The notes: generated by a model not told the origin, from the sequence alone. A stretch of DNA of 64,000 bases from Candidatus Helarchaeota archaeon (GCA_013375455.1 JABXJT010000004.1:1-64000), one strand, 5' to 3'; counted from the first letter of the stretch, positions 17,148-26,817 are shown. A program made the numbers and translations.

Positions 17148-17302
17148 TATTTACCATCTTGATCGTTATATTCTGTTTCCTAACTATGCCCGATGATCTT
17201 TTACCTAAATAAAATTTCGCAATTTCATTTAACTTTTATTACGAACTCTTTTTTTTTTAAATTTTTCTCATAATGGATTTGATGGATGTTCGTGGAATTC
17301 AT

Positions 17303-18259
17303 TTACTGTTCGAACCGGAGGCCAAGTAATTTCTGAGTTAATGTATTGAATCCGAAACTAGATACAATATACCAACTAACATAGCTTAATGGAAAACCGT
17401 AGGGAAGCCAAACACCTGCTGGGGCTCTTATAAACATGTTTAGAAGCGGTACGATCGATATATTGAATGGAAACATAGCACATGTTGTATTACCAAATGT
17501 GGAACTTAATATGAAGAATAATATCATAAATGGTCCCATAAAAATTAACATGGGCTTCATTCGTTGCCACATTACAGTTCTCGTGATCTTTTCAATGTAT
17601 TTCTGCTTTCTCTTTACTTTAATCATTGCTTTTCTATCACTGGTTTCACGCACGTGCTTCTCAAGAGTCTTAAACTTTTTTATCTCTCTAGAGTAACGGG
17701 TTAATCGCTTGACATCCATTATCTTACGGGAAAGAAGACTGCTAGTCGATGACAATGAAAATGAAATGGCAAGAATCAGTAAAGATGTAAAGTAATAGGG
17801 ACTGCCTGCAAAAAATGGAGGACCCAGCATCTCAGAAACGTAATATTCAGGCCATAGAACAAGATGTAAAAATGTGTACGTGATTGTCCAAAGAGAAACC
17901 CAAAAAGTAATATAGCCACCGATTCCTTCCATGAAAATTTTCCTTTTACCACCAATTTCTTGAATCTGGTTCTCGGATAATCTCCAATTGAGAAGAAAAT
18001 AGTAAGGAACCAAAACACCCCATCCGACGCCAACGCCAATTGCTTGCGCGTGCCCAAATTTAAAGAAGTAATCTAGTATTGTTAAAAGATTACAGACAAT
18101 GACTATTACCACTGCTAGCAGAATCTTTGAGTAATAAATCTTATCTTTTAATTCCACAGTTATACAAACTCCGAATCCTTCTTTCTTTACACCGATTCTA
18201 ACACTCTTCGCTCCTACAAGAAATATTTGTACCCTTAGGTCATAAGGATATCTATTCAT
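17303..18259 (-). CDS. DUF106/EMC3-like membrane insertase
   Basis: 318 residues. The C-terminal ~150 form the DUF106 core: a TM helix, a charged cytoplasmic coiled loop (KFKTLEKHVRETSDRKAMIKV), then TRTVMWQRMKPMLIFMG and helices ending in PLSYVSWYIVSSFGFNTL. This is the Oxa1/YidC superfamily, related to eukaryotic EMC3 and Get1, which insert proteins into membranes. About 150 extra N-terminal residues with about three further hydrophobic segments are unusual for archaeal DUF106. No ribosome binding site is visible. Confidence 0.83.
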   Translation of the reverse strand: MNRYPYDLRVQIFLVGAKSVRIGVKKEGFGVCITVELKDKIYYSKILLAVVIVIVCNLLTILDYFFKFGHAQAIGVGVGWGVLVPYYFLLNWRLSENQIQEIGGKRKIFMEGIGGYITFWVSLWTITYTFLHLVLWPEYYVSEMLGPPFFAGSPYYFTSLLILAISFSLSSTSSLLSRKIMDVKRLTRYSREIKKFKTLEKHVRETSDRKAMIKVKRKQKYIEKITRTVMWQRMKPMLIFMGPFMILFFILSSTFGNTTCAMFPFNISIVPLLNMFIRAPAGVWLPYGFPLSYVSWYIVSSFGFNTLTQKLLGLRFEQ

Positions 18260-18410
18260 TTTGACATTTGGTTCTGAAATTATGTATTTCTAATTATTAT
18301 TTTTTAGATAATCGCTTATATTTTAAATTTTTAAATGAAGATGTCTTTTTGATTGAGAGAGATTTTAACGCTTTTAATTTTTTTTATAGCAAGAAAAGTG
18401 AGGTCTAATT

Positions 18411-20420
18411 ATGGCAGAAATGTCATCCTTCGATATCGGCGCAATAGTTACAGAACTAAAGCCGTTATTAATCGATGCATGGGTTAGTAATATTTATCAA
18501 ATAGACTCACTTTTCACCATTAAATTTCGAACAACAGAAGGAAGCCAGGAATTATTAATCGAACCTAGCAAGCGACTTCATTTAACAAAATATCAACGTC
18601 CGAAACCGAAATTCCCATCTAAATTTTGTATGACACTGAGAAAATATCTCCGAAATCAACGAGTCCTTGATATTAAACAATATGAATTTGATCGCGTTAT
18701 GGTTCTCGAGGTTGGACGGCAATCAACAGAGGCCAAAGAATCAAAGAATAATAAGTTAATAGTAGAATTTTTTGAAAGAGGAAATCTTGTTCTTTTAAAT
18801 CCAGAGGGTAAAGTGATTGTTGCATTGAATTATCGACAAATGCGGGATAGACGAATCATCCCTAATCGAGAATTTAATTTTGCGCCTTCTAGGGGATTGG
18901 ACATTAAGAAATTAACATTAGAAGACTTCAAAACAATTTTCCAGGATGAAAATCAGAATCTAATACGAAGTTTGATCAAAAACTTAAATATCAGTCCAAT
19001 TTATGCTGAAGAAATATGCTCTAGAGCTCAAATAGATAAAACTATACAAATTTTAGGTTTAAAACCTGGTAGTATTGATAAATTATATAGAATTCTGAAG
19101 GGAATGATTTCTACTCTTGAAGAAACTTCATTAAAACCCTGTATATATCAAATTAATTCAGAATCCTATCTAGCACCCTTTGAACTCACTCAATTTTCTT
19201 CAGCTCAAAGACTAAATTTCAATAATTTTAATGATGCAGCTGATGAGTGTTTTAGTTCAAAGGAAGAAATTATAATAAAAACTGACGATATAAAAGAAAA
19301 GAAGGTAGAATTGAGCAAAACCGAGAAAATCTTAAAAAATCAACAAAAAGCCATGGAGAAACTTGAACGGGATTCGATTCGTTACAAAAAATATGGCGAT
19401 ATTTTGTATCAATATTTTCAGGATATTGACGAAGTATTGAAATCAATTAAAAATGGACGTAATAACGGGCGTTCGTGGGAAGAAATAACAGATATTTTTG
19501 AAGAAGCAAAGAAAAAGAATATTAAATCAGCCAAATTCGTAAAAAAAATTAATTATAAAAATGCAACTCTGATATTGACAATTGATGGGGAAGAATTCAC
19601 CGTTGATTTTAGAAAATCGGTTGCCGACAATGCAAATAACTTTTATACTAAATCGAAAAAAGCGGCAGCAAAGCTGAAAGGTGCGAAAAAAGCGTATAAA
19701 CAAATTTTGCAACAAAAGGATAAAGTAGAATTGGAAACCGAAATTATCGCAAAAGAAGAAAGAAAGCTTATTGAAAAAAGAAAGAAACACTGGTATGAAA
19801 AATTCCATTGGTTTATTTCGTCTGATAATTTCCTAGTAATCGGAGGACGAGATTTAAAAACCAATGAATTGATTGTACGGAAGTATATGGATAAAGATGA
19901 TATTTTTTTCCACGCTACATTTCAAGGGGCACCGGTTGTTGTAGTTAAGAGCGAGGGAAAGCCAATTCCTGAACAAACTTTAAAAGAAGCCGCCCAATTT
20001 GCAGTAACTTTCTCAAAGGCTTGGAAAGCACAATATGGCCAAGCTGATGTCTATTGCGTTAATGCGGATCAAGTATCTCAAACCCCACCATCAGGAGAAT
20101 TTTTGCGGAAAGGTTCATTTATCGTTCGAGGGAAGCGGAGCGAATATAAAAATACCCCACTCAAGCTTTTAGTTGGCCTAAAATTTGATGAGAAGTTTGC
20201 GATTGTTGTATCAGGACCCCCTACAGCAATAAAAAAACATAATGATCTAACTGTTGAAGTAAAATTTGGAGATAAATCGAGTGCGCATCTAGCCAAGCTC
20301 ATTAAAAACCGATTTTTAAAGGCAAGTGCAAGCGAGGAGGAAAAAATATCAGTGCAAAACCTCCCACTTGACGATATTCAACGGAGCCTTCCCGGTGGCA
20401 AGGGAGATATTATAGAATAA
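18411..20420 (+). CDS. rqcH: RqcH/NEMF-type ribosome quality control factor
   Basis: NFACT-family protein that binds stalled large ribosomal subunits with tRNA and, in bacteria and eukaryotes, adds C-terminal tails to nascent chains. Order: NFACT-N domain (MSSFDIGAIVTELKPLL ... RLHLTKYQRPKP), HhH region (about 190-240), long coiled coil (about 290-480) and the NFACT-R/DUF814 domain (WYEKFHWFISSDNFLVIGG, FFHATFQGAPVVV). 669 residues is the expected archaeal length. Start ATG follows GTGAGGT. No C-terminal NFACT-C domain is apparent. Confidence 0.94.
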   Translation: MAEMSSFDIGAIVTELKPLLIDAWVSNIYQIDSLFTIKFRTTEGSQELLIEPSKRLHLTKYQRPKPKFPSKFCMTLRKYLRNQRVLDIKQYEFDRVMVLEVGRQSTEAKESKNNKLIVEFFERGNLVLLNPEGKVIVALNYRQMRDRRIIPNREFNFAPSRGLDIKKLTLEDFKTIFQDENQNLIRSLIKNLNISPIYAEEICSRAQIDKTIQILGLKPGSIDKLYRILKGMISTLEETSLKPCIYQINSESYLAPFELTQFSSAQRLNFNNFNDAADECFSSKEEIIIKTDDIKEKKVELSKTEKILKNQQKAMEKLERDSIRYKKYGDILYQYFQDIDEVLKSIKNGRNNGRSWEEITDIFEEAKKKNIKSAKFVKKINYKNATLILTIDGEEFTVDFRKSVADNANNFYTKSKKAAAKLKGAKKAYKQILQQKDKVELETEIIAKEERKLIEKRKKHWYEKFHWFISSDNFLVIGGRDLKTNELIVRKYMDKDDIFFHATFQGAPVVVVKSEGKPIPEQTLKEAAQFAVTFSKAWKAQYGQADVYCVNADQVSQTPPSGEFLRKGSFIVRGKRSEYKNTPLKLLVGLKFDEKFAIVVSGPPTAIKKHNDLTVEVKFGDKSSAHLAKLIKNRFLKASASEEEKISVQNLPLDDIQRSLPGGKGDIIE

Positions 20421-20584
20421 ATGGAATAAGTTCATTTTAATTCATTAAAAATGTATAAACCCATGTATTTACCAATGGAAAATTGCTATCATTGTTTAAA
20501 AAACAAATTTACCGAAATGATTAAAAAAAATCGTTTGTCTTAGTAAGATGGCAATGAGTGATTTTTTGTACGGTGGGTTTTCCG

Positions 20585-21154
20585 TTGAATGAATCTCGAA
20601 AGAAATTATTAGTTCGCGATGTCATGAATTGTGAAGTCAAAACGCTTCCTACAGGTGGAACCGTGCAAGAAGCCGCGAAAATAATGCGACAAAATGAAAT
20701 TGGTTCAATGATTATTGTTGATCCAAAGGACAATCAGAAGCCTATTGGGATTATCACTGAACGTGATATGAACAATAGAGTCGTGGCAGAAAATAAAGTA
20801 CCAAGCGAAGTTCTATGTGAAACGATAATGACAGCACCGGTGTCATCTATTTCGTCAAAGATTCCACTTACAACTGCGATGCACCAAATGGCAACGCAAC
20901 ATATCAAACGATTGATCGTAATGGAAAAACAGCAAATGATAGGAATTATATCACAAAGTGATATTCTTGAAATAGCGCCTTATATGATAGAGATATTACA
21001 GCAGCTGACCGATATTTATAAAGAAAATTATAAAACAGAATTTACGGCGGGCTATTGTCAGCAGTGTGAAAATTGGAGCGATATGCTTGAAGAAGTAGAT
21101 GAAGTATATATTTGTCCAGAATGCAACCCCTTAAAAAAAACTTCTGAATTTTAG
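20585..21154 (+). CDS. CBS-domain pair with zinc ribbon
   Basis: Two CBS motifs (about 10-65 and 75-135 of the protein), which together form a Bateman module that senses adenosine nucleotides. A C-terminal CxxC ... CxxC zinc ribbon (CQQC, CPEC) follows; a few archaeal CBS proteins have this arrangement. The frame opens at GTG 20558, but TTG 20585 lies eight bases after GGTGG and places the start just before the domain. The next gene, also CBS, follows within about 18 nt, so the two are probably one transcript. Confidence 0.88.
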   Translation: MNESRKKLLVRDVMNCEVKTLPTGGTVQEAAKIMRQNEIGSMIIVDPKDNQKPIGIITERDMNNRVVAENKVPSEVLCETIMTAPVSSISSKIPLTTAMHQMATQHIKRLIVMEKQQMIGIISQSDILEIAPYMIEILQQLTDIYKENYKTEFTAGYCQQCENWSDMLEEVDEVYICPECNPLKKTSEF

Positions 21155-21172
21155 ACTTAGAGGTGTAAATCT

Positions 21173-21988
21173 TTGAAAGTCTCAGATATATTGCAGAATG
21201 AAATAAGGAAGTTGACAATAGATAAAAATCAATCAGTGACAGATGCCCTGACTGTGATGGATAAACACAATTTATCCATGTTATTATGTGTAAATAATGA
21301 GAAATTAGTGGGAATGATTACGGAGCGTGACATTGCAGATCGCCTCGGTTCAAGTAGAGCTAAACAATTGAGTCCTTCTAGGATTCATGTTTCAGGAGTG
21401 ATGACATACAACCCCAGAGTGATCAATTCCAATCTGTCTGTTGAAGAAGCGGCTGAACTGATGGATCGCTATAAAGTATGGGGATTACCAGTCGTGGACG
21501 ATAATGAATTAATAGGTTTTATCTCCCAAAATGAGTTAATATCTCTTTGTACTAAATTTTCATCAATCAAGGTAAAAGATCTAATGTCGAAAGTAAAAAT
21601 AGAAATTTCACCGGACGAAAGGATGATACATGCTAGGAAGTTAATGTTTGACAACAATTTTGGGAGTTTATTAGTTACGGAAGGAGGAAAAGCAGTAGGA
21701 GTTATTTCAGAGGGAAGTTTAGCGAGAAATTTTGCAAGCTTTAGGGAATCCGTTCCTGCACGCCATCAAGAAGAGCGAATACGCTACATTTTAGCTCAAG
21801 ATGCAATGAAATCATTAGATCAATTTTTAACACCTGAATCAACGGTTGCAGATGCAGCTAATATGATGTTAAAAATCGGGGTGAGGGCCTTACCCATTGT
21901 TGATGAAAATGATAATTTAATTGGAATAATAACCAAGGGTGATTTAACTAGATTTGTCGCTAAAGGTTTTAAGACAAGTGTAGATTAA
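21173..21988 (+). CDS. Four-CBS-domain protein
   Basis: 271 residues with four consecutive CBS motifs (about 1-60, 70-125, 135-190 and 205-265), each with the pattern ..A..M......P+VD....GIIT..D. This gives two Bateman modules that may bind AMP, ATP or SAM and signal energy status. Starts with TTG after GAGGTG. It has no effector domain, so it would act on a partner. Paired with the preceding CBS-zinc protein. Confidence 0.9.
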   Translation: MKVSDILQNEIRKLTIDKNQSVTDALTVMDKHNLSMLLCVNNEKLVGMITERDIADRLGSSRAKQLSPSRIHVSGVMTYNPRVINSNLSVEEAAELMDRYKVWGLPVVDDNELIGFISQNELISLCTKFSSIKVKDLMSKVKIEISPDERMIHARKLMFDNNFGSLLVTEGGKAVGVISEGSLARNFASFRESVPARHQEERIRYILAQDAMKSLDQFLTPESTVADAANMMLKIGVRALPIVDENDNLIGIITKGDLTRFVAKGFKTSVD

Positions 21989-22020
21989 ATTATATGATTT
22001 GGCAGATTGGAAGCCGCCTG

Positions 22021-23376
22021 ATGTCGGAAAGAGAATCTAAATCTGTTGATTTAATAATAAAAAACGCAAAAATCTTCTTTAATCAACAGGTAATGGAGGG
22101 AGGAATTGCCGTAGATCAAGGGAAAATTGTTAAAGTCAGTAAAAATACTAAGTTACCTCCAGGTGAGGAAATAATTGATGCCAAGCGACGATTAATCATC
22201 CCTGGAATAATTGATATTCATGCACATCTAAGAGATTTAGAATTTAATAGAAAGGAGAATTTTTACACGGGAACATGCGCTGCCGCAAATGGGGGCATTA
22301 CTACAATAGTTGATATGCCTAATACAAAACCCCCAACTATTTCACCCAAATTATTGGAAGAAAAAATTGATTTAGCGCGAAAGAAGGTTATCATTAACGT
22401 TGGTTTTTATGCAGGAATCCCTGATAAAGTGGAAGAAATTGATTCCTTTAGAAATCACGGAATCTTCGGCTTTAAACTGTTCTTAGCGAGCTCCTTAAGC
22501 CAATTTGACATGACTAACTCTGAATTATTGATAAAACTTCTTGGGAAAATCAAAGATAATAATTGCCCCCTCTTGATTCATGCTGAGAGGAAAAAAGATA
22601 TTGAGGAGATATTGAAACAGAAAAAGGGATCAAATTTATCTTCACAAGAATTATACCTTGTAAGCCATTCTGAAAATGTAGAGAAGAAAGCAATTGAATA
22701 TATTTTTGAATTAAATGCACGTATTGGCGCTCCAATTCATATTTGTCATGTTTCCACCGCTTCAGGAGTGGAAATCATTCAACAAAGTAAAAATCAAGGG
22801 CGAAAAATTACCTGTGAAGTCACGCCTCATCACCTGTTTTTAACTACGGTTGATTTGAAAAAATATGGCGCTTTTGCAAAAATGCTTCCACCCTTAAGGA
22901 CGTCGCGTGACTTAGATGCCTTATGGCGGGGACTTAACAATGGAATAATTGACATAATTGCAACCGATCACGCACCTCATATGCTTTCCGAAAAAGAATG
23001 CGAATTTTCTCGTGCTACAAGTGGGATTCCTGGATTTGAAACTTTACTCCCACTCTTAATTACAGCAATGCAAAAAAATCAGATAACTCTACCCCGTTTG
23101 GTTCAATCAATGTCAGAAAATCCAGCAAAATTTTTGAATCTCTCAAATAAAGGAAAAATTCAAGTTGGATACGATGCAGATTTTACAATCATCGATTTAA
23201 AAAAGCAACAAAAGATTGAGGCTTCAAAATTTTACTCAATGGCAAAATTCTCACCGTTTAATGGGCGAGAAATGAGAGGCGTTCCAACAATGACAATAGT
23301 TAATGGAGAAATTATTATGCGAGAAGGGGAGATAATGGTCCCACAGGGTTCTGGGAATATCATTCGTCGCCCTTAA
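22021..23376 (+). CDS. pyrC: Dihydroorotase
   Basis: Cyclises carbamoyl-aspartate to dihydroorotate in de novo pyrimidine synthesis. Metal ligands H67 and H69 (DIHAHLRD), the carboxylated-lysine candidate K152 (GFKLF) and the catalytic Asp in ATDHAPH are all visible. Length about 451 matches the class I enzyme. The frame opens at ATG 21994, but ATG 22021 is closer to the family start and has GGAAG upstream. It follows the CBS genes by about 30 nt. Confidence 0.93.
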   Translation: MSERESKSVDLIIKNAKIFFNQQVMEGGIAVDQGKIVKVSKNTKLPPGEEIIDAKRRLIIPGIIDIHAHLRDLEFNRKENFYTGTCAAANGGITTIVDMPNTKPPTISPKLLEEKIDLARKKVIINVGFYAGIPDKVEEIDSFRNHGIFGFKLFLASSLSQFDMTNSELLIKLLGKIKDNNCPLLIHAERKKDIEEILKQKKGSNLSSQELYLVSHSENVEKKAIEYIFELNARIGAPIHICHVSTASGVEIIQQSKNQGRKITCEVTPHHLFLTTVDLKKYGAFAKMLPPLRTSRDLDALWRGLNNGIIDIIATDHAPHMLSEKECEFSRATSGIPGFETLLPLLITAMQKNQITLPRLVQSMSENPAKFLNLSNKGKIQVGYDADFTIIDLKKQQKIEASKFYSMAKFSPFNGREMRGVPTMTIVNGEIIMREGEIMVPQGSGNIIRRP

Positions 23377-23392
23377 TACTGGTGATTTTTAA

Positions 23393-23884
23393 GTGTCATT
23401 TGTTTGTGATGCAATGTTAGGCCGGACAGCGCGATTCTTGCGACTTTTAGGTTTTGACACCCTTTATAGCAATTCTTTTTCTGATCCAGAACTACTAAGA
23501 ATAGCTAAGGATGAAAATCGGATTTTATTAACTCGCGACGCTGAATTATATCAACGAGCAGTAAAATTGAATATCACTGCTTATTATCTCGGAGAGAAAA
23601 ATTACACCGATCGAATTACGAACCTTATAATTAAGGGGAATTTTAAATTGAATTTGGATCCTTCAAATTCTCGTTGTGCAACGTGTAATGCAAAAATCGT
23701 CCCAATTTTAAAAGATGAAGTCAAAGATAAGGTACCAGAGGGGACCTTTTCGGTATTTGATGAATTTTGGGTCTGCACCAATGAGGATTGTGGAAAAATA
23801 TACTATCAAGGGCCACACTGGGTCAATATAACGAAGACTTATGAGCAAATCAGGAAAAATCTAAAAGACATGAAATGTAAATGA
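23393..23884 (+). CDS. Mut7-C family PIN-like RNase
   Basis: 163 residues from GTG. The first 90 form a Mut7-C PIN-like fold: FVCDAMLGRTARFLRLLGFDT, later ILLTRDAELYQRA. Asp residues in VCDAML and LTRDAEL are the likely metal-binding acids of a nuclease. The second half holds a zinc ribbon (CATCNAKI ... CTNEDCGKIY). Archaeal homologues are uncharacterised. It lies between pyrC and AMMECR1 with tight spacing, consistent with one operon. Confidence 0.86.
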   Translation: MSFVCDAMLGRTARFLRLLGFDTLYSNSFSDPELLRIAKDENRILLTRDAELYQRAVKLNITAYYLGEKNYTDRITNLIIKGNFKLNLDPSNSRCATCNAKIVPILKDEVKDKVPEGTFSVFDEFWVCTNEDCGKIYYQGPHWVNITKTYEQIRKNLKDMKCK

Positions 23885-23932
23885 AATTAAAATCATAACA
23901 TATTTCTAATGAAATGATAATGACACCAACAG

Positions 23933-24589
23933 GTGAGGAAGATTTATTCGCTAAAGGATGGAGAATTTGCAATTAAATTGGCTCGAGAAGCAGTTAAAAC
24001 TTTCATCGAAACCCAAAACCAAATAGACCCACCATCTTCATTTCCTGAACAATTCAAAGAAAAAGGTGGAATATTCGTTACCTTAAAGACCATGACTAAA
24101 AAAAAGGATAAAATTGAAAAAAAATTACGAGGTTGTATTGGATTTCCATATCCCACGTATCCTTTAATTAATGCAATAATTGAGTCAGCAATTTCATCCG
24201 CCACGAGGGACTCCCGGTTCCATCCACCATTTGGTCCTGGCCCAGTTAAATCGAGGGAATTAGATAATATTGTTTTTGAAGTTAGTATTCTCACCCCTCC
24301 CGCTCTGCTTGAAGTAAATAATCCAAATGAATATTTGAAGAAAATAAAAATCGGGCGAGATGGATTGATTGTTGAAAGAGAACACTATAGGGGGCTTTTA
24401 TTACCACAAGTGCCTGTTGAATGGAAGTGGGATGTAGAGGAATACCTCAAGCATACTTGCAATAAAGCATTTATGCCAGCCGATTGTTGGAAAAAGCAAG
24501 GAACAAAAATTTATACTTTTCAAGCAATTATATTTGAAGAAATTAAGCCTTTAGGAGAAGTGCGCCAAAAAGAAATTGGGGAAGATTGA
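23933..24589 (+). CDS. AMMECR1-family protein
   Basis: 218 residues. Family signature LRGCIGFPYPTYPLINAII is fully visible, then SSATRDSRFHPP, and RGLLLPQVPVEW. The first strand (YSLKDGEFAIKLAREAV) is standard. The family is universal in archaea and eukaryotes; the biochemical role is not firmly known, though it is associated with radical SAM and MEMO genes in many genomes. No MEMO gene is in this window. Start GTG has only a weak ribosome binding site. The stop overlaps the nadC start. Confidence 0.93.
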   Translation: MRKIYSLKDGEFAIKLAREAVKTFIETQNQIDPPSSFPEQFKEKGGIFVTLKTMTKKKDKIEKKLRGCIGFPYPTYPLINAIIESAISSATRDSRFHPPFGPGPVKSRELDNIVFEVSILTPPALLEVNNPNEYLKKIKIGRDGLIVEREHYRGLLLPQVPVEWKWDVEEYLKHTCNKAFMPADCWKKQGTKIYTFQAIIFEEIKPLGEVRQKEIGED

Positions 24590-25449
24590 GTAAGATGGAG
24601 TTACCTGACCTTATTCTAAAGAAAAAAATTAAAGATTTTCTTGAAGAGGATATCGGATTCGGGGATATCACTACAAATACTATCATTGAAGGAGGAGGAC
24701 CTAATAAAAAAGCCCTAATTCTTACAAGACAAGATGGTATTGTAGCAGGACTCAGAGAAGTCTCGGTGCTCTTTGAAATTTTTCACGTAAAAAGCCATGT
24801 TAAAAGGGAAGATGGCGCGCAAATCCAAGCAAATGATGTTCTGGTAGAGCTAGATGGACCAATCAAAGGAATTTTGAAAGGAGAACGAACCGCTTTAAAT
24901 TTACTCATGAGAATGAGTGGGATTGCTACTGCTACTTATCAATTAGTAGAGAAAGTTCGTAAAGTTAATCCTACTATAAGAATCGCGTGTACTCGAAAAA
25001 CTACTCCAGGCTTTCGGTACTTCGAGAAAAGGGCGGTGCAATTAGGTGGGGGCGATACGCACCGCTTTTGCTTAGATGATATGGTCTTGATTAAGGATAA
25101 TCATCTTAAGCTTGTTTCCGATATTCCCAAACTAATAAAACAAGTAAGGAAAAAGGTCAGTTTTAGTAAGAAAATAGAAATTGAAGTTACAACAGCCGAA
25201 CAAGCTCTTGAGGCAGCAAAGGAAAAAGTAGATATCATCATGTTAGATAATTTTACAGTTTCCGATGTAAAACAAGCTATTGATTTGTTAAAGCAAAATG
25301 ATTTACGCGATCATTTACTTCTAGAAGTTTCAGGAAATATTACGCCAGAAAATATCTCAGATTTTGCTAAATTAGATTTAGATGTAATTTCATTGGGATA
25401 TTTAACTCACTCAATTAAAGCCTTGGATGTTACATTAGATTTACAATAA
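24586..25449 (+). CDS. nadC: Nicotinate-nucleotide pyrophosphorylase (quinolinate PRTase)
   Basis: Converts quinolinate and PRPP to nicotinate mononucleotide in de novo NAD synthesis. Motifs EEDIGFGDITT, LMRMSGIATATY, TRKTTPGFRYFEKRAVQLGGG, and IMLDNFTVSDV match the family closely. 287 residues is normal. The TTG start overlaps the AMMECR1 stop by four bases (alternative ATG 24595). It ends the operon; tRNA-Cys follows 60 bases later. No nadA or nadB is nearby. Confidence 0.94.
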   Translation: MSKMELPDLILKKKIKDFLEEDIGFGDITTNTIIEGGGPNKKALILTRQDGIVAGLREVSVLFEIFHVKSHVKREDGAQIQANDVLVELDGPIKGILKGERTALNLLMRMSGIATATYQLVEKVRKVNPTIRIACTRKTTPGFRYFEKRAVQLGGGDTHRFCLDDMVLIKDNHLKLVSDIPKLIKQVRKKVSFSKKIEIEVTTAEQALEAAKEKVDIIMLDNFTVSDVKQAIDLLKQNDLRDHLLLEVSGNITPENISDFAKLDLDVISLGYLTHSIKALDVTLDLQ

Positions 25450-25509
25450 TATAGGCGAAAATTTTAATATCCCCTATCCATTCAGCAATGTAATTCAGCC
25501 GCAATTTCA

Positions 25510-25602
25510 GCCGAGATAGCCTAGAGGCGAGGCGGTGGACTGCAGATAGCCATAAAAATAGCAGCGATCCACTATACGAGGGTTCAACTCCCTCTCTCGG
25601 CT
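25510..25602 (+). tRNA. trnC: tRNA-Cys (GCA) with a 21-nt intron
   Basis: Acceptor stem GCCGAGA/TCTCGGC, D stem GCC/GGC, anticodon stem GTGGA/TCCAC, T arm GAGGG-TTCAACT-CCCTC and discriminator T (as expected for Cys). The anticodon GCA lies at 25542-25544. Bases 25546-25566 interrupt the loop after position 37. CTGC (25540-25543) can pair with GCAG (25561-25564), leaving three-base bulges AGA and CGA, a bulge-helix-bulge site for EndA. No encoded CCA; a T-run follows. Confidence 0.93.
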
Positions 25603-25620
25603 TTTAAATTTTCTTACTAA

Positions 25621-26817
25621 TCATGGATTAATCGGTAATTTTATTTCTTTTATTTCTTTTAATTCTTCATCTATCATTTTATCAATGTTTATCTCTTGTT
25701 CAATTTCTAGAATTCTTTCAAGTGTTCCGTGAGTCTCAGGATATTGAGGAACCGCACCACAACCTGGGACTTGCATAATAGAACTCGAATAGAGCCCAAG
25801 TTTTTGACTTAAGTTCATTGTTTCAACTTTATCGAACCCAATTAAGGGACGAAATACTGGAATTTTGGTTGCTTGATTCAATACAAAGAGGTTATCTAAT
25901 GTTTGTGATGCAACCTGCCCTAAATTTTCCCCCGTGACGATCCCTTTAGCCTTTAATCGTTCTGCTAACCGTTCAGCTACTTTATACATAGTCCTTTTAC
26001 AAAAGATGCAAGTCAATTTTGGGGGAACGACCTCCTTTATTTGCTCTAACGTTTGACCATGGGGAGTAGAATAGAAGGTTATTTGCTTGTAGGGACTAAA
26101 GATAAATAATTGTTCTAACACTTTTATCACGCGTTTATAAGCAGCTGGGGTGCTGTAGGGAGTGTTATCACAATAAAGAGGAAAAATATTGCATCCCCGT
26201 TTCATCATTAACCAAGATGCAACTGGACTATCGATTCCGCCAGAAAATAAACTAATTAATGAACCCTGTGAGCCATATGGTAATCCAGCCACGCCTTGTA
26301 TTGTCTGGTTGAATAAAAAAGCATTTTTGTCTCTTATTTCAATATTGATTGCATGCATCGGATTTGATAAATCTACTGAAATTTTTCGTTCTGCTAACTT
26401 TTCCAAGATAAATGCCCCGACATCAGCAGAAATATCCCGTGAAGAGAAAGCGTGTTGGCCCACTCGTTTCGTTTTAATTCCAAATGTAGCATTTACTCCA
26501 AAATTTGCTTCTGCCAATTTTAAAGCAGCCTCCCGAATTTCTTGTTTATCACTCGAAACCTGGATTGCAGGGCTAATTGAAACAATTCCAAAACATTTAA
26601 TTAATTCTTCGCTCGCTTTTGCCATGTCAGATGTATATAAAAAAAGACGCCCCCTCGTTGGAAATAATTTCAATTGTTCGTAAGGTATCTGCTTTCTTTG
26701 TAGCATTTTTTGAATCCGATTAGTTAAAAGATCTTCCAATCTTCGACGGACTTTCTTGCTTTTTAATCCAATTTCCCCGTATCGAATTAATATGAGGTCA
26801 AAAAGTTCCTGTTGCAT
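25621..26817 (-). CDS. thiI: tRNA 4-thiouridine synthase ThiI
   Basis: Inserts sulphur at U8 of tRNA, with a possible role in thiazole synthesis. Order: ferredoxin-like and THUMP domains (about 1-165), then the PP-loop (LFSGGIDSPVASW) for ATP binding. A Cys pair in TCIFCK may form the zinc or persulfide site. 398 residues is the archaeal form, without the C-terminal rhodanese domain. Start ATG follows GGTAA. Convergent with nadC/tRNA-Cys and divergent from the E1-like gene, which could supply activated sulphur carriers. Confidence 0.94.
   Translation of the reverse strand: MQQELFDLILIRYGEIGLKSKKVRRRLEDLLTNRIQKMLQRKQIPYEQLKLFPTRGRLFLYTSDMAKASEELIKCFGIVSISPAIQVSSDKQEIREAALKLAEANFGVNATFGIKTKRVGQHAFSSRDISADVGAFILEKLAERKISVDLSNPMHAINIEIRDKNAFLFNQTIQGVAGLPYGSQGSLISLFSGGIDSPVASWLMMKRGCNIFPLYCDNTPYSTPAAYKRVIKVLEQLFIFSPYKQITFYSTPHGQTLEQIKEVVPPKLTCIFCKRTMYKVAERLAERLKAKGIVTGENLGQVASQTLDNLFVLNQATKIPVFRPLIGFDKVETMNLSQKLGLYSSSIMQVPGCGAVPQYPETHGTLERILEIEQEINIDKMIDEELKEIKEIKLPINP

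Noticed and set aside
17776..18057. Alternative minus-strand frame inside the EMC3-like gene
   Set aside because: Out-of-frame overlap with no membrane-protein pattern of its own.
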